From Streptomyces achromogenes (lineage in GTDB: Bacteria; Actinomycetota; Actinomycetes; Streptomycetales; Streptomycetaceae): a stretch of 64,000 bases of DNA. Numbering within the stretch: position 1 is the stretch's first letter; each line of letters starts with the position of its first letter. The notes below the pieces were generated by a model. The model worked only from the letters and a program-made list of their open reading frames with translations. It was not told the origin of the DNA and ran no database searches. Positions 33,578 through 42,717 of the stretch are shown one piece after another. Position numbers and translations under genes: made by a program. The stretch covers positions 9,106,507-9,170,506 of the forward strand of contig NZ_JAUSYH010000001.1 of NCBI RefSeq assembly GCF_030816715.1, read 5' to 3'.

Positions 33578-34468
33578 ATGGGACAGCCGACAGTGACGAC
33601 CGGAGTCAAGCAGGTGGACGGGGTCCGCCTGCACTACGTCCGAGCCGGATCCGGCCCCCTGCTCGTGCTGCTCCACGGCTGGCCGCAGACCTCCGACTGC
33701 TGGCGGCCGGTGCTGGCGGATCTCGCGGCCGACCACACTGTCGTGGCGCCCGACCTGCGCGGCTACGGCCTGAGTGACAAACCCACGGCCGGTTACGACA
33801 AGCGGCGGATGGCTGCCGACATCGCCGGTCTCGTTGAAGCGCTCGGCTTCGAGAAGGCCGCGGTCGTGGGGCACGACCGCGGCGCCCGTGTGGCGCACCG
33901 TTGGGCGCTGGACCGCCCCGAGCAGGTGGAGCGGCTGGCCGTACTCGACATCGTGCCCACCCGGGAGATGTTCCGTCGCTTGGATGCCTCCCTCGCCTCC
34001 GGGTACTGGCACTGGCTGTTCCACATGCAACCCGACCTTCCAGAGCGCCTCGTGGGACGCGACATCCGCGGATATCTCGAGTACTTCTTCGAGCGCTGGA
34101 CCTACAACCGCCACGGCCTGACACCCGAAGCAGTCGACGCCTACGTCCGGGCGTTCTCCCGTCCGGGTGCCCTGCGCGCGAGTTTCGACGACTACCGCGC
34201 CATGGAGCAGGACGTCGCCCTCGACGACATCGACGCCGCCGAGGGCCGGCGCCTCACCATGCGGGTGCTGGCGCTGTGGGGTTCCGTGGGGCTGCCCTCC
34301 CGCCTGCCGACGCTGGAAATCTGGCGCGAGTACGCGGACGACGTCATCGGTGCCGAGATCGCGGAGTGCGGCCTTTCATCCCGGAGGAGCAGCCGACAGC
34401 GCTGCTGGCGCATCTGCGGCCATTCCTGGCTGACGCAAGGGCTGTTTAGCGCGGGTTTTTGTCCATGA
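33578..34468 (+). pseudogene. Alpha/beta hydrolase (epoxide hydrolase/dehalogenase type), C-terminal frameshift
   Basis: ATG 33578 follows GAGGAGG by 7 bases. The core is complete: LLVLLHGWPQTSDCW (oxyanion hole), DLRGYGLSD, nucleophile elbow VVGHDRGARVAHRWA with D100, as in haloacetate dehalogenases and epoxide hydrolases, which use Asp rather than Ser. Family members end with the catalytic His in a CGHFIPEEQP-like motif. Here GGC C-T TTC ATC CCG GAG GAG CAG CCG shows that one base of the His codon is missing (34371-34376). The wrong frame then runs to 34468, while the true end (PEEQPTALLAHLRPFLADAR) is in the next frame to 34449. The enzyme should be inactive unless the base is a sequencing loss. 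Confidence 0.85.
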
Positions 34469-34844
34469 GCGCATCGGCGATCTCCTTGGAGAGCACCCAC
34501 GATCAAGAGCGGCGAACGGATGTGTGCGAAGTAGGGAGTTGAACAGAGTGGTCAGAGCTTGGGTGTCGGGTTCCCTGTGTGAGGTCTCGGGGAGGACGCC
34601 GATGCCGTAAGAGCTTCCTGCGCACAGGCCGCTTGCGCCCATGCCGGGACTGCCGCTGAGGAAGCCGGCGAATGCCGGAAATGCCGACGCGACGATGCGG
34701 CATCTCGCCGCGAAGAACATGATGTTCCTCCGGTGGCCCATGCGGTCGGCTAGGGTTCGAGGACGAGGCAGCACGCTGACGACAGGCCACGCGGCCGAGG
34801 CGGGTCGTCATACGCCGACGCCGTCCGTCAGGCCCCGGTTCAGA
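34469..34844. other. Degenerate region, no intact gene
   Basis: The minus strand has fragments such as LADRMGHRRNIMFFA, which resembles the cytoplasmic loop between MFS helices 2 and 3, and SSYGIGVLPETSHREPDTQA. I cannot assign them with confidence. Confidence 0.3.
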
Positions 34845-35486
34845 TCAACCGCGGGCGCTGATGTTGTCGGCCGCCACGCCCGACATCAGCAGGGTGAGCG
34901 CATGGAACGTCCTGGTCAGGGCTTCCTCTCTGTTCCTTGCGGCGGCGATGATCTGGTTGCCCTCGCACAGGCCGGCCAGCAGCAGTCTGGCGACAGTGGC
35001 GACGGGAACGTCTGGTTGCAGCTCACCGCGTTCGGCCAAAGCGGTCAGCAGCCGTTCGATGGGTGGCTGGGCGACGGTGTCGTTGATGTGCCGGTACTGC
35101 TCTCCCAGGACCGAGGGTGCCTGGGCCATCAGCTCCCGGTGCAGGGGGTCGTCGATGGTCCGCCGCAGGAAGGCGTGCGTGAGATCGGCGACCGCGGTCA
35201 GGGCGGGCTGGTCCGGCCCTGTCGCACGGATCGCCTCGCACGTCGCGTCGCTCAGGGCGCCGACCTGCTGTAGCAGTTCGGTGTAGAGCCCGGCGAACAT
35301 CGCCTTCTTGTCCGGGAAGTGGCTGTAGAAGGTGCCCTTGCTCACCTGTGCCGCTCCGGTGATGGCCTCGACCGACGTGTTGGCGAACCCGTTGTCCACG
35401 AACAGTTTCCGTGCGGCCGTCACCAGGTCCGCCCGGGTCTGCTCCGCGTACATCTGTCGTCGGTTTGGGCCTCGCATGCGAACCAT
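34845..35486 (-). CDS. TetR/AcrR-family regulator
   Basis: 213 residues. HTH: LVTAARKLFVDNGFANTSVE, AITGAAQVSKGTFYSHFPDK, KAMFAGLY. C-terminal ligand domain includes HAFLRRTIDDPLHRELMAQA and VARLLLAGLCEGNQI, TetR_C-type. Divergent from the enoyl-reductase-like gene; a palindrome at 35493-35515 lies directly before its ATG. Likely autoregulator and repressor of that gene. Confidence 0.9.
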   Translation of the reverse strand: MVRMRGPNRRQMYAEQTRADLVTAARKLFVDNGFANTSVEAITGAAQVSKGTFYSHFPDKKAMFAGLYTELLQQVGALSDATCEAIRATGPDQPALTAVADLTHAFLRRTIDDPLHRELMAQAPSVLGEQYRHINDTVAQPPIERLLTALAERGELQPDVPVATVARLLLAGLCEGNQIIAAARNREEALTRTFHALTLLMSGVAADNISARG

Positions 35487-35492
35487 CGTATA

Positions 35493-35515
35493 TTCAATGA
35501 CCTGAGGTCAGTGAA
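35493..35515. promoter_or_regulatory. Palindromic operator of the divergent TetR
   Basis: TTCAATGACC-TGA-GGTCAGTGAA: 9 of 10 bases pair. It lies 6 bases upstream of the TetR start and about 50 bases before the enoyl-reductase-like start. A second, weaker AATGACC...GGTCAGT follows at 35513-35530. Confidence 0.75.
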
Positions 35516-35567
35516 TGACCGAGGGTCAGTCGATCGTGACAGTGCCCTCCGGAAGGCAGGCGGAGCC

Positions 35568-36746
35568 GTGGAAAAGCGCAGGGTCGTGTTGCTGGGTGCG
35601 ACGGGGTACACCGGGCAGCGCGTGCTCCGGGAACTGCTCGCACGAGGGGAGAAGCCGACCTTGGCCGGGCGGAGCCGCACCAGGATGCTGACCTTGGCGG
35701 ACCGCTTCGAGGCGGACCTGCCGGTGGCCGAGGTCGACATCACCTCGACCGCCGAACTCACGCGCCTTCTGCAACCCAGCGATGTCGTCGTCTCCACGAT
35801 CGGCCCGTTCATGCGGCTCGGTATCGCCGCGGTCACGGCAGCCGCGCGGGTGGGGGCTCACTACTTGGACTCGACGGGGGAGGGGGCCTTCGCCCGCCGC
35901 GTCCTCCTTGAGCTGGACGCCGTCGCGGCCGTCCGGGGAGTGACCCTCGTACCCGCGTTCGGCTACGACTACGTGCCGGGCAACCTCGCCGGCGCGCTCG
36001 CCCTGACGCGGGCGGGCGAGCGGGCACGGCATGTGGAGACCGGATACTTCATCACCCGTTCCGGACACGCGGACGAACTGCTCTTCCGGAGCACCCTGCG
36101 CGACGCGTACACCCTGACCACCGGAGGAACACGTCAGACGCTGGTCGCTTCGGCGGCCGGGGACGGGTTCGCCCACCGCAGCCCGCGGCCCTGGGCCACC
36201 GCCCGTGTGGTCGACGAGCGCGTCGGCAAGCGGGTGCGTACCTTCTATTACGGCGGCGTGAAACGTGCGGCCATGACCGTCCCGGGCACGGAGCATCTCG
36301 GACTGCCGGAGGTCTTCCCCCAGTTGGAGAGCGTCGAGGTGGGCCTCGGGTGGTTCGGACGGTGGACGCGCCCGGTGCAGATCGCCGCCACGGTCCAGGC
36401 GCCCTTGCTGCGCTCGGCGAAGGTGCGGGCCGCCCTGGAGCGGTGGTCCGAGCGGCTCCCGGGATCGCAGCGCGAGCCGGATCCCGACGGCCGTTCCCTG
36501 GTGATCGCCGTCGCCCGCGACAGCCGGGGCCGACCGCTGGCCACGACGGCGCTCACCGGACCCGATCCGTACGAGATGACGGGATCCCTCCTGGCATGGG
36601 GCGCCGCCCGCGCGGCACAGCCGGATGCCGTTCTCAAGCCCGGCGCGCACGGCCCGGTCGCCGCCTTCGGCCTCGACAACCTCAGGCTCGGTGCCGCCGA
36701 GGCCGGAGTACACGAAGCCGACGAGGCGTCGGCCCGCCGTCGATGA
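35568..36746 (+). CDS. Saccharopine dehydrogenase-like trans-acting enoyl reductase
   Basis: 392 residues from GTG 35568. The N-terminus RRVVLLGATGYTGQRVLREL is a Rossmann GxxGxxG loop followed by LAGRSRTRM; STIGPFMRLGIAAVTAAARV and HYLDSTGEGAFARRV are typical of the saccharopine dehydrogenase-like family that includes mycobacterial trans-acting enoyl reductases (family knowledge). VTLVPAFGYDYVPGNLAGAL follows. In actinomycetes such proteins reduce enoyl groups on lipids or polyketides; the substrate here is unknown. Divergent TetR regulator and shared operator. Confidence 0.85.
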   Translation: MEKRRVVLLGATGYTGQRVLRELLARGEKPTLAGRSRTRMLTLADRFEADLPVAEVDITSTAELTRLLQPSDVVVSTIGPFMRLGIAAVTAAARVGAHYLDSTGEGAFARRVLLELDAVAAVRGVTLVPAFGYDYVPGNLAGALALTRAGERARHVETGYFITRSGHADELLFRSTLRDAYTLTTGGTRQTLVASAAGDGFAHRSPRPWATARVVDERVGKRVRTFYYGGVKRAAMTVPGTEHLGLPEVFPQLESVEVGLGWFGRWTRPVQIAATVQAPLLRSAKVRAALERWSERLPGSQREPDPDGRSLVIAVARDSRGRPLATTALTGPDPYEMTGSLLAWGAARAAQPDAVLKPGAHGPVAAFGLDNLRLGAAEAGVHEADEASARRR

Positions 36747-36956
36747 GGACTGAGCGGGCATAGATCACCGTGCCGCGCCGCTGAAGCTGACGTCGGGAAG
36801 CCGCTGCCGAGATGGCGGACCATACGGTCGCCTCCACCGGTTCCCCCTGGCGGGGGGTGGCGGATGCCGCCGCCGACGTGTTGATGAACAGATCGTTCGA
36901 TCGGGAGCGATCGGCCCTCGCGGGAGTCGGTCGCCCCAGCGGAAAGGAAGCCGTCC

Positions 36957-38369
36957 ATGGACGAGCAGGGTGAGCGCTTCGACGTCGTCGTACTCGGCGC
37001 GGGCCCCGGCGGCTACGTAGCCGCCATCCGGGCTGCCCAACTGGGCAAACGTGTCGCGGTCGTCGAAGAGAAGTACTGGGGCGGCGTCTGTCTGAACGTG
37101 GGCTGTATCCCCACCAAGGCCCTGTTGCGCAACGCCGAGCTCGCGCACATCTTCACGCGCGAGGCGAAGACCTTCGGCATCAAGGTGGACGGGGAGGTCT
37201 CCTTCGATTACGGGGAGGCCTTCCGCCGTAGCCGGAAGGTCGCGGACGGCCGGGTCAAGGGCGTCCACTTCCTGATGAAGAAGAACAAGATCACGGAGAT
37301 CAGCGGTCGCGGTACGTTCCTCGACCCGCACACGCTCCAGGTGGCCGACTACGAGGGCAACACCCGCACCATCGGTTTCGATCACTGCATCATCGCTGCC
37401 GGGGCGAGCCCCAAGCTGCTGCCCGGCACCCGCCGTACGTCGCGCGTGGTGACGTTCGAGGAGCAGATCCTCGCCGAGGACCTGCCGCAGTCGATCGTGA
37501 TCGCCGGTGCCGGCGCGATCGGCGTCGAGTTCGCGTATGTCCTGCACAACTACGGTGTCAAGGTCACGATCGTGGAGTTCCTGGACCGGGTCGCCCCGCT
37601 GGAGGACGCCGAGGTCTCCGCCGAACTGGCCAAGCAGTACCGGAAGTTGGGCATCGACGTCCTCACCTCGACCCGGGTCGAGTCGATCGACGAGTCGGGC
37701 GCGCAGGTCCGTGTCACGGTCACCGGCAAGGACGGCGCGCAGCAGGTGCTGGAGGCGGACAAGGTCCTGCAGGCGATCGGCTTTGCGCCGAACGTCACCG
37801 GCTACGGCCTGGAGAACACCGGCGTGAGGGTCACCGAGCGCGGTGCGATCGATGTCGACGGCCGTTGCCGCACCTCGGTCCCGCACATCTACGCCATCGG
37901 CGACGTCACCGCGAAGCTGATGCTCGCGCACGCCGCCGAGGCCATGGGCGTGGTCGCCGCCGAGACGATCGCGGACGCGGAGACCATGGAGCTGGACTAC
38001 GTGATGATCCCGCGATCCACCTTCTGCCAGCCGCAGATCGCCAGCTTCGGCTACACCGAGGCGCAGGCGCGGGAGAAGGGCTTCGACGTCCAGGTCGCCA
38101 AGTTCCCGTTCACCGCGAACGCCAAGGCCCATGGCCTGGGCGACGCGACCGGGTTCGTGAAGCTGATCAGCGACGCCAAGTACGGCGAGCTCCTCGGCGG
38201 TCACCTCATCGGCCCCGACGTCACCGAACTCCTGCCCGAGCTGACCCTGGCCCAGCAGTGGGACCTCACGGTCCACGAGGTCGCCCGCAACGTCCATGCC
38301 CACCCCACCCTCGGTGAAGCGGTCAAGGAAGCCGTCCACGGCCTCGCCGGCCACATGATCAACATGTAG
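36957..38369 (+). CDS. lpdA: Dihydrolipoamide dehydrogenase
   Basis: 470 residues, full length. FAD loop VVVLGAGPGGYVAAIRAAQL; redox disulfide GGVCLNVGCIPTKALL (C45/C50); NAD-binding IVIAGAGAIGVEFAYVLHNY; second FAD motif HIYAIGDVTAKLMLAHAA; C-terminal active-site His-Glu in VHAHPTLGEAV. GGAAAGGAAG before the ATG. It reoxidises lipoyl groups of 2-oxoacid dehydrogenase complexes or the glycine cleavage system. No E1/E2 genes are nearby, so it is probably an extra paralogue; mycothione-type reductases differ in sequence. It may have a stress role. Confidence 0.93.
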   Translation: MDEQGERFDVVVLGAGPGGYVAAIRAAQLGKRVAVVEEKYWGGVCLNVGCIPTKALLRNAELAHIFTREAKTFGIKVDGEVSFDYGEAFRRSRKVADGRVKGVHFLMKKNKITEISGRGTFLDPHTLQVADYEGNTRTIGFDHCIIAAGASPKLLPGTRRTSRVVTFEEQILAEDLPQSIVIAGAGAIGVEFAYVLHNYGVKVTIVEFLDRVAPLEDAEVSAELAKQYRKLGIDVLTSTRVESIDESGAQVRVTVTGKDGAQQVLEADKVLQAIGFAPNVTGYGLENTGVRVTERGAIDVDGRCRTSVPHIYAIGDVTAKLMLAHAAEAMGVVAAETIADAETMELDYVMIPRSTFCQPQIASFGYTEAQAREKGFDVQVAKFPFTANAKAHGLGDATGFVKLISDAKYGELLGGHLIGPDVTELLPELTLAQQWDLTVHEVARNVHAHPTLGEAVKEAVHGLAGHMINM

Positions 38370-38424
38370 CGGGATGTGCTCGTCACGCGGCAACAGGGCC
38401 CGTGGGTGCTCGGACGGCTTCGCG

Positions 38425-38442
38425 CCCTCGAGCTTCCGAGGG
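38425..38442 (+). terminator. Possible short hairpin after lpdA
   Basis: CCCTCG-AGCTTC-CGAGGG, a 6-bp GC stem about 55 bases after the stop. Confidence 0.35.
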
Positions 38443-38830
38443 CCCTGATCCTTTGGTGCGGGGCGATCGGGGGCGGGGGTTCTCGGAGGCATGTGAGAAG
38501 CTCAACGCCGAGATGTCCTTGGTCCAGGCGTCTACAAGAACGCGGGCCGTCAGTGCCGCCCCCAGCGTGACCACAAGCAGGTGGGTATCCGGGCTTCCCC
38601 GAACAGGAGGGCCCGGCAGGATCGCCCTGTACGAGATCTACGACCTGGCCACGACCTTGGCTGGGTCGCGATCCGGCTGGCTGCGGCGCCGAAGACGTCG
38701 TGTGCGATGCGGTCGTCGCTGACGAGGTCGCGGTGTGCTCTGGAGAAGTGGCAGGCGGAATCCGGCGGCGGCCGTGACACGTGCGGGTCGGGTGGTGTGC
38801 GTCGTTTTCCTGGTTCCCCGGGTTGGGCGG
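38443..38830. other. Region without recognisable gene
   Basis: No frame on either strand shows a family motif. A minus-strand piece with RVLVDAWTKDISALSFSHA has protein-like composition but no identity. Confidence 0.3.
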
Positions 38831-38965
38831 TCAGATCTGGACGAGGGCCGGAGGCGGCACGAACCCGTCTACTTCCCGGCCGAGCAGCGGGGCGAATTCG
38901 ATGGTGGTGAGATCGCCTCCGCTCGGGCCCATGGCCTGCAGCCCGATGGGCAGTCCGCTTCGACC
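38831..38965 (-). pseudogene. Amidase-family C-terminal fragment
   Basis: Reads SGLPIGLQAMGPSGGDLTTI, EFAPLLGREVDGFVPPPALV and stop. GLPIGLQxxGPxGGD is the conserved end of amidase-signature enzymes. The catalytic Ser-Ser-Lys part is missing. The next 240 bases to the TetR gene hold no recognised gene. Confidence 0.65.
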
Positions 38966-39203
38966 TGTACGACGAGCTGATGCGGCACCTGGGCGAGTCC
39001 ACGAAACCCGGACCGGCCGGCTGGTCCTTGTGGCGGACGACGCCCGCGGCGTCGTGCCTGGGCGTAGAGGGTGGACGGGTCCGCGTGCAGGCTCCGGGTG
39101 TCGAGTGGACGCCTCTTCCCGTAGGGGTGTCGCGCCGCAGGTGAGGGGTTGGCGCGGCGCGGGCGGTGCGGCGCGCGCTCCGCAGTGTCTGTGTGTACGC
39201 CGG

Positions 39204-39809
39204 TCAGTGCGCCGTCCTGGTGTCCCCTTCGTGTTCGATGCCCAGGAGGGCGAGGGCGTTGTGGATGCCCTGTTCGAGGACTTGGTCGGCGAGCTGCGGG
39301 TCGGCGAGGGCTCGGGAGAGCTGGAGTGTGCCGGCCATCATGGCGTAGGAGCTGAGTGCCATGGGGCGGACCGAGAGCGGGTCGCCCGGCGCCAGGCGCG
39401 CGGCGATGCCGTCGGCGACCGCCAGGACGCCCTCGGTGTATGCCTGCTTGGTGGGGTGTGTGCAGCGCCCTATCTCGTCGAGCAGGGCGGCGGAGGGGCA
39501 GCCGACGTCACGGCTGTCACGGTGCCAGGGGGACAGGTACCAGCGCACGATCTGTTCGAGGCCGGCGCGGCCCGGTTGTGCGTGCGCGACGATGCTCGCG
39601 TTCTGGGCCTGCAGCTGGTCGGCGATCGTGGTGGCCACCAGGTCGTCCTTGGACGTGAAGTGGGTGTAGAAGGCGCCGTTGGTCAGCCCGGCGTCCTTCA
39701 TGAGCGCCGTGATGCCCGAGCCGTCGATGCCGTCTTCCTTGAAGCGGCGGCCGGCCGTCTCGATGATCCTCTGCCTGGTGGCCTGCTTGTGCTCTTTCCT
39801 GTATCGCAC
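39204..39809 (-). CDS. TetR/AcrR-family regulator (paralogue 1)
   Basis: 201 residues. HTH: RQRIIETAGRRFKEDGIDGS, GITALMKDAGLTNGAFYTHF, TSKDDLVATTI. C-terminal region GCPSAALLDEIGRCTHPTKQ and LQLSRALADPQLADQVLEQG. It is a close paralogue of the regulator at 43976-44548 (same DGIDGSGI, LTNGAFY, GCPSAALLDEIGRC, LQLSRAL motifs). A copy of the ATTAYGATCRTAAT-like operator lies at 39871-39884 in its promoter. Likely controls the catabolic genes to its right. Confidence 0.92.
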   Translation of the reverse strand: MRYRKEHKQATRQRIIETAGRRFKEDGIDGSGITALMKDAGLTNGAFYTHFTSKDDLVATTIADQLQAQNASIVAHAQPGRAGLEQIVRWYLSPWHRDSRDVGCPSAALLDEIGRCTHPTKQAYTEGVLAVADGIAARLAPGDPLSVRPMALSSYAMMAGTLQLSRALADPQLADQVLEQGIHNALALLGIEHEGDTRTAH

Positions 39810-39870
39810 CGCAACTCCTCTGCGCGCCGGGTGGGCCGCTCGCCCTCCGTCGGCTCCTCCAATGTATTGT

Positions 39871-39884
39871 ATTGTGAACGTAAT
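39871..39884. promoter_or_regulatory. Operator copy 1 (TetR paralogue family)
   Basis: ATTGTGAACGTAAT, 12 of 14 matches to ATTATGATCGTAAT; 62 bases upstream of the TetR ATG. Confidence 0.6.
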
Positions 39885-40046
39885 TCAATGACCCCGGATT
39901 CCGGCGCCCTCGCGGCCGGGGCGGGGCCGCCGCCCCTCGGCCCCCGCCGCGCCGGACCGCTTGCGCCGCCGGCCCGCAGGGGGTTCCGCGGCCGGGCCGC
40001 GGCACCACGGGAACCCCCTTGCGCACCCGAGTCGCCCCTGCTTAAT

Positions 40047-40060
40047 ATTATGAGCGTAAT
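40047..40060. promoter_or_regulatory. Operator copy 2
   Basis: ATTATGAGCGTAAT, 13 of 14 matches, flanked by TTAAT and TTAAT; in the promoter of the alpha/beta hydrolase at 40240. Confidence 0.75.
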
Positions 40061-40239
40061 TTAATCGGGCTCGAGCCGGTGACCGAGTGATCCGAGCAGG
40101 CCGTCGGCCTGATCCACAGCCCTGGCTCGCCGCATGGGGCAGCCGGGGGCAGCGACCCCGCAGACCCGGCATGTCTTGGTGTGCTGCGTGAGCAGACCCG
40201 CGAGACATGACGGGCACCCGCCTGCAAGAGAAGGACGTC

Positions 40240-41091
40240 ATGAGCACCTATCTGGCAGACAAGGCCGAGAACCTCACCGTGGAGGGGTCCTCCGCGACCT
40301 TCACCTACCGGCGCATGGGTCCGCAGGGCGGTGTCCCGCTGGTCCTGCTGCAGCGTTTCCGGGCGACCATCGACTGGTGGGACCCGGAGTTCCTGGACTA
40401 CCTGGCCGCCGACCACGACGTGATCGTGTTCGACAACGTCGGCACCGGCTACACCACCGGCGAGCCGCGCGACTCCCTCGACGGATTCGCCGAGGGCGCC
40501 GCCGAGTTCATCGAGGCCCTCGGCCTCGCGCGGGCCGACGTGCTCGGCTGGTCCCTGGGGGGTTTCGTGGCCCAGCGCCTGGCCGCGCGTCGCCCGGAAC
40601 TGGTGCGCAAGATCATCGTGGCGGGCAGCGGCCCGACCGGCTGGGTGCCCGGTGCGCCGGAGGCGAGCGAGAAGGTCCTGGGCATCATGGCCAAGCCCGA
40701 CGCCGACCAGGAGGACATGCTGTACCTGTTCTACCCGGAGACGGAAGGGGCCCGCGCCTCGGGGCGCGAGCACTTCGCCCACGTCGCGCCCCGGCTCGCC
40801 GCCGGTGGCCCCGCGGTCACCGAGGCGACGGCGCAGGGCATGCTCGCCGCGATCGGCCAGCTCCTGGCAGCCCCCTTCGACGAGGTCAAGGCCGAACTGG
40901 AGTCCATCAAGCACCCCGTCCTGTACGCCAACGGCCTGCACGACGTGATGGTCCCCGCCCACGCGTCCTACGTCGCCGTCCAGCACCTGGCCGACGCCAC
41001 CCTCCTCCTCTACGGCGACGCCGGCCACGCCTTCCTCTTCCAGCACGCCAGGGCCTTCACCAAGCAGGTGGCCGACTTCCTCGCCGCCTGA
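40240..41091 (+). CDS. Alpha/beta hydrolase
   Basis: 283 residues from ATG 40240 with AGAAGGA upstream; an in-frame ATG at 40207 lacks one. Nucleophile elbow VLGWSLGGFVAQRLA with S105; acid in YANGLHDVMVP; His in LLYGDAGHAFLFQHA. Resembles 3-oxoadipate enol-lactonase/haloperoxidase-type hydrolases. The oxyanion segment is LQRFRATIDWWDPEFLDYLA, lacking the usual HGxPG. It is a paralogue of the hydrolase at 42718, which shares FxYRxxGP, DNWDP/DWWDP and VIVFDNVGTG/VITFDNRGVG. A palindromic operator is in its promoter and a strong terminator follows. Confidence 0.88.
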   Translation: MSTYLADKAENLTVEGSSATFTYRRMGPQGGVPLVLLQRFRATIDWWDPEFLDYLAADHDVIVFDNVGTGYTTGEPRDSLDGFAEGAAEFIEALGLARADVLGWSLGGFVAQRLAARRPELVRKIIVAGSGPTGWVPGAPEASEKVLGIMAKPDADQEDMLYLFYPETEGARASGREHFAHVAPRLAAGGPAVTEATAQGMLAAIGQLLAAPFDEVKAELESIKHPVLYANGLHDVMVPAHASYVAVQHLADATLLLYGDAGHAFLFQHARAFTKQVADFLAA

Positions 41092-41144
41092 AGACGCCGA
41101 CCGCGCCGCCGATCCCGAGCCTCGGTCGACGGCCGGTCAGCCTT

Positions 41145-41186
41145 CGTGCAAGGGCCGCCTCACAGCCGTGAGGCGGCCCTTGCACG
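41145..41186 (+). terminator. Strong hairpin terminator
   Basis: Perfect 19-bp stem (CGTGCAAGGGCCGCCTCAC, loop AGCC, and its exact complement) 54 bases after the hydrolase stop. Confidence 0.85.
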
Positions 41187-41484
41187 GCTCCGGCCGTCAT
41201 CACCGTCGAGTCCGGGCAGCCTGTGCGTACCGGCCCCGTGGCCTCGTAGCGCTCCTCGACACGGCAGGCGGCACGCACTACTGGTCGTCCGCCTGCCGTC
41301 ACCCCGCGCCTGTCCTGCGACAGGGGTCCGCGGGTCTGTTCCCGTCGCCGGCAGTGTCCGGCGACCGGGACTTTCGGCGGCACGCAATTCTGTCTCGGTG
41401 CCGGGTCTCGCGAAGAGACCGTGAAGCGTCCCGTCCCGCGCGCTCACAGTGAAACGATCACACGCACCGGGCATCACCGCGTTG
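41187..41484. other. No gene recognised
   Basis: About 300 bases between the terminator and the GH3 remnant; no frame shows a family motif. Confidence 0.3.
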
Positions 41485-42190
41485 CCGGGCCCGTCCAGAG
41501 GGTGCCGTGGCGCTCGCTCCGCGCAGGTGGTCGACGGTGAAGGCGGCGGCGCGGGGCTCCTCGATGCGTGAGCCGCGGCCGAGCAGGGGGTCGAACTCAC
41601 CCGGTCCGACGACGCGGGTCCCGAGCGACGACGACGGTGCAGTCACCGGCGGGAACGAGGATCATCACCTCGACCCATTCGCCCGGCTCGACGCCGACCT
41701 GGGTGAAGGCATTCATTCGCGATCGGTCCACGTCACGCTCGTGACGCGGTCGCGGGCATACGCCTGCGCAGTCTCCCGTGCCGGACGGCGGCCCGTCCTG
41801 GTCAGTGTCACCGTGGCCCGCAGCGTCCCCGTGGACGTGACAACGGATTCTGGATCCGTCGGGTCCGAGTCGTGCACCGCCGTGCAGCTGAGGCCCTCGC
41901 TGAAGGCGAACAGCTGATCCTGTGTCAGATCGGCGCACCTGTAGCCGTGCTGCCCCCGGCCCTGGTTGGTAGTGGACCGGCAGCCGCCCGCTCGGCTCGG
42001 TGCGCCCGGGCGGGCAGGGTCGAGGGCTTGCCCTGGACCAGGACGACGATGGGCCGGTCGAGCTTCCGGAGGGCGTCGAGGAGTGCGATCTGACGCCCCA
42101 TGAGCTCCAGCGCCATGAAGCGGCCTTCCCCGGTCAGGCTGACGGTGTTGCCGACGAGCGCCGCAAGCGCTGCACCAGGTCCGCTGCGGG
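41485..42190 (-). pseudogene. GH3 beta-glucosidase, C-terminal remnant
   Basis: Minus strand, in order: LVGNTVSLTGEGRFMALELM, GRQIALLDALRKLDRPIVVL and VQGKPSTLP (GH3 C-terminal domain), then LRATVTLTRTGRRPARETAQ, AYARDRVTSVTW (fibronectin-III-like domain), MNAFTQVGVEPGEWVEVMIL, VPAGDCTVV and PGEFDPLLGRGSR. The pieces lie in different frames, with at least three frameshifts or gaps. Family role: exo-acting beta-glucosidase/xylosidase. The catalytic N-terminal barrel is missing. Confidence 0.75.
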
Positions 42191-42519
42191 TGCAGGCGGG
42201 AGGTGCGCCGTACCGGTGGCGGGGGGTTCGGGGCTGAGGCGGGCGTCGTCGTGGTCCACGGTGCGCCCTCCGGTCCAGTCCTCGTCCTGGAACCCGGAGC
42301 GCAGCCAGGTCCTGAAACCGTCGTGCAGGTCGTCGGCTGTCCCCGGTCCGGGGCAGGACGGCCACGGCTCGCCGGTCACGACCAGCGTCTCGTGGCCGCC
42401 GGCGTGGGTGAGCCGCTCCTGCCCTGGTGGTTCGCTGTGCTGGTGCACCCCGGCGCCCGGGGAGCCCGTGATTCCGCCGCTGTGCATCGCGTTCGGCAAG
42501 CCCCTTGCACCCTGATGAA
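42191..42519. other. No intact gene; unassigned coding-like remnant
   Basis: The minus strand has a segment DDLHDGFRTWLRSGFQDEDW that looks coding but is not recognised. The rest has no motif. Confidence 0.3.
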
Positions 42520-42533
42520 ATTACGGTCATACT
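42520..42533. promoter_or_regulatory. Operator copy 3
   Basis: ATTACGGTCATACT (reverse AGTATGACCGTAAT), 12 of 14 matches to the palindrome, followed by TTAAT. Upstream of the alpha/beta hydrolase at 42718. Confidence 0.6.
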
Positions 42534-42717
42534 TTAATGGTTGGCGGGTTGTTCAGGGGCCTGATCCAAGGGGTTTCCCGCTTCCTGGGCCTCCTCTGGC
42601 CGCCGACCCCGGACTGCAGCCGCAGCCGGGAGACCCGGGAATCGCTCTGCGCCCACCTGCGAGGAAGCAGTAGGCCGGCGCACAGTGGCGGTAATCCTTA
42701 CATTGAAGGGCACGACC

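Noticed and set aside
36747..36956. Possible small gene between the enoyl-reductase-like gene and lpdA
   Set aside because: About 210 bases with no plausible start/stop pair or motif; more likely the lpdA promoter region.
36765..38492. Long minus-strand frame opposite the dihydrolipoamide dehydrogenase gene
   Set aside because: Antisense shadow: His/Asp/Arg/Leu-rich translation without motifs, while the plus strand has all lpd motifs.
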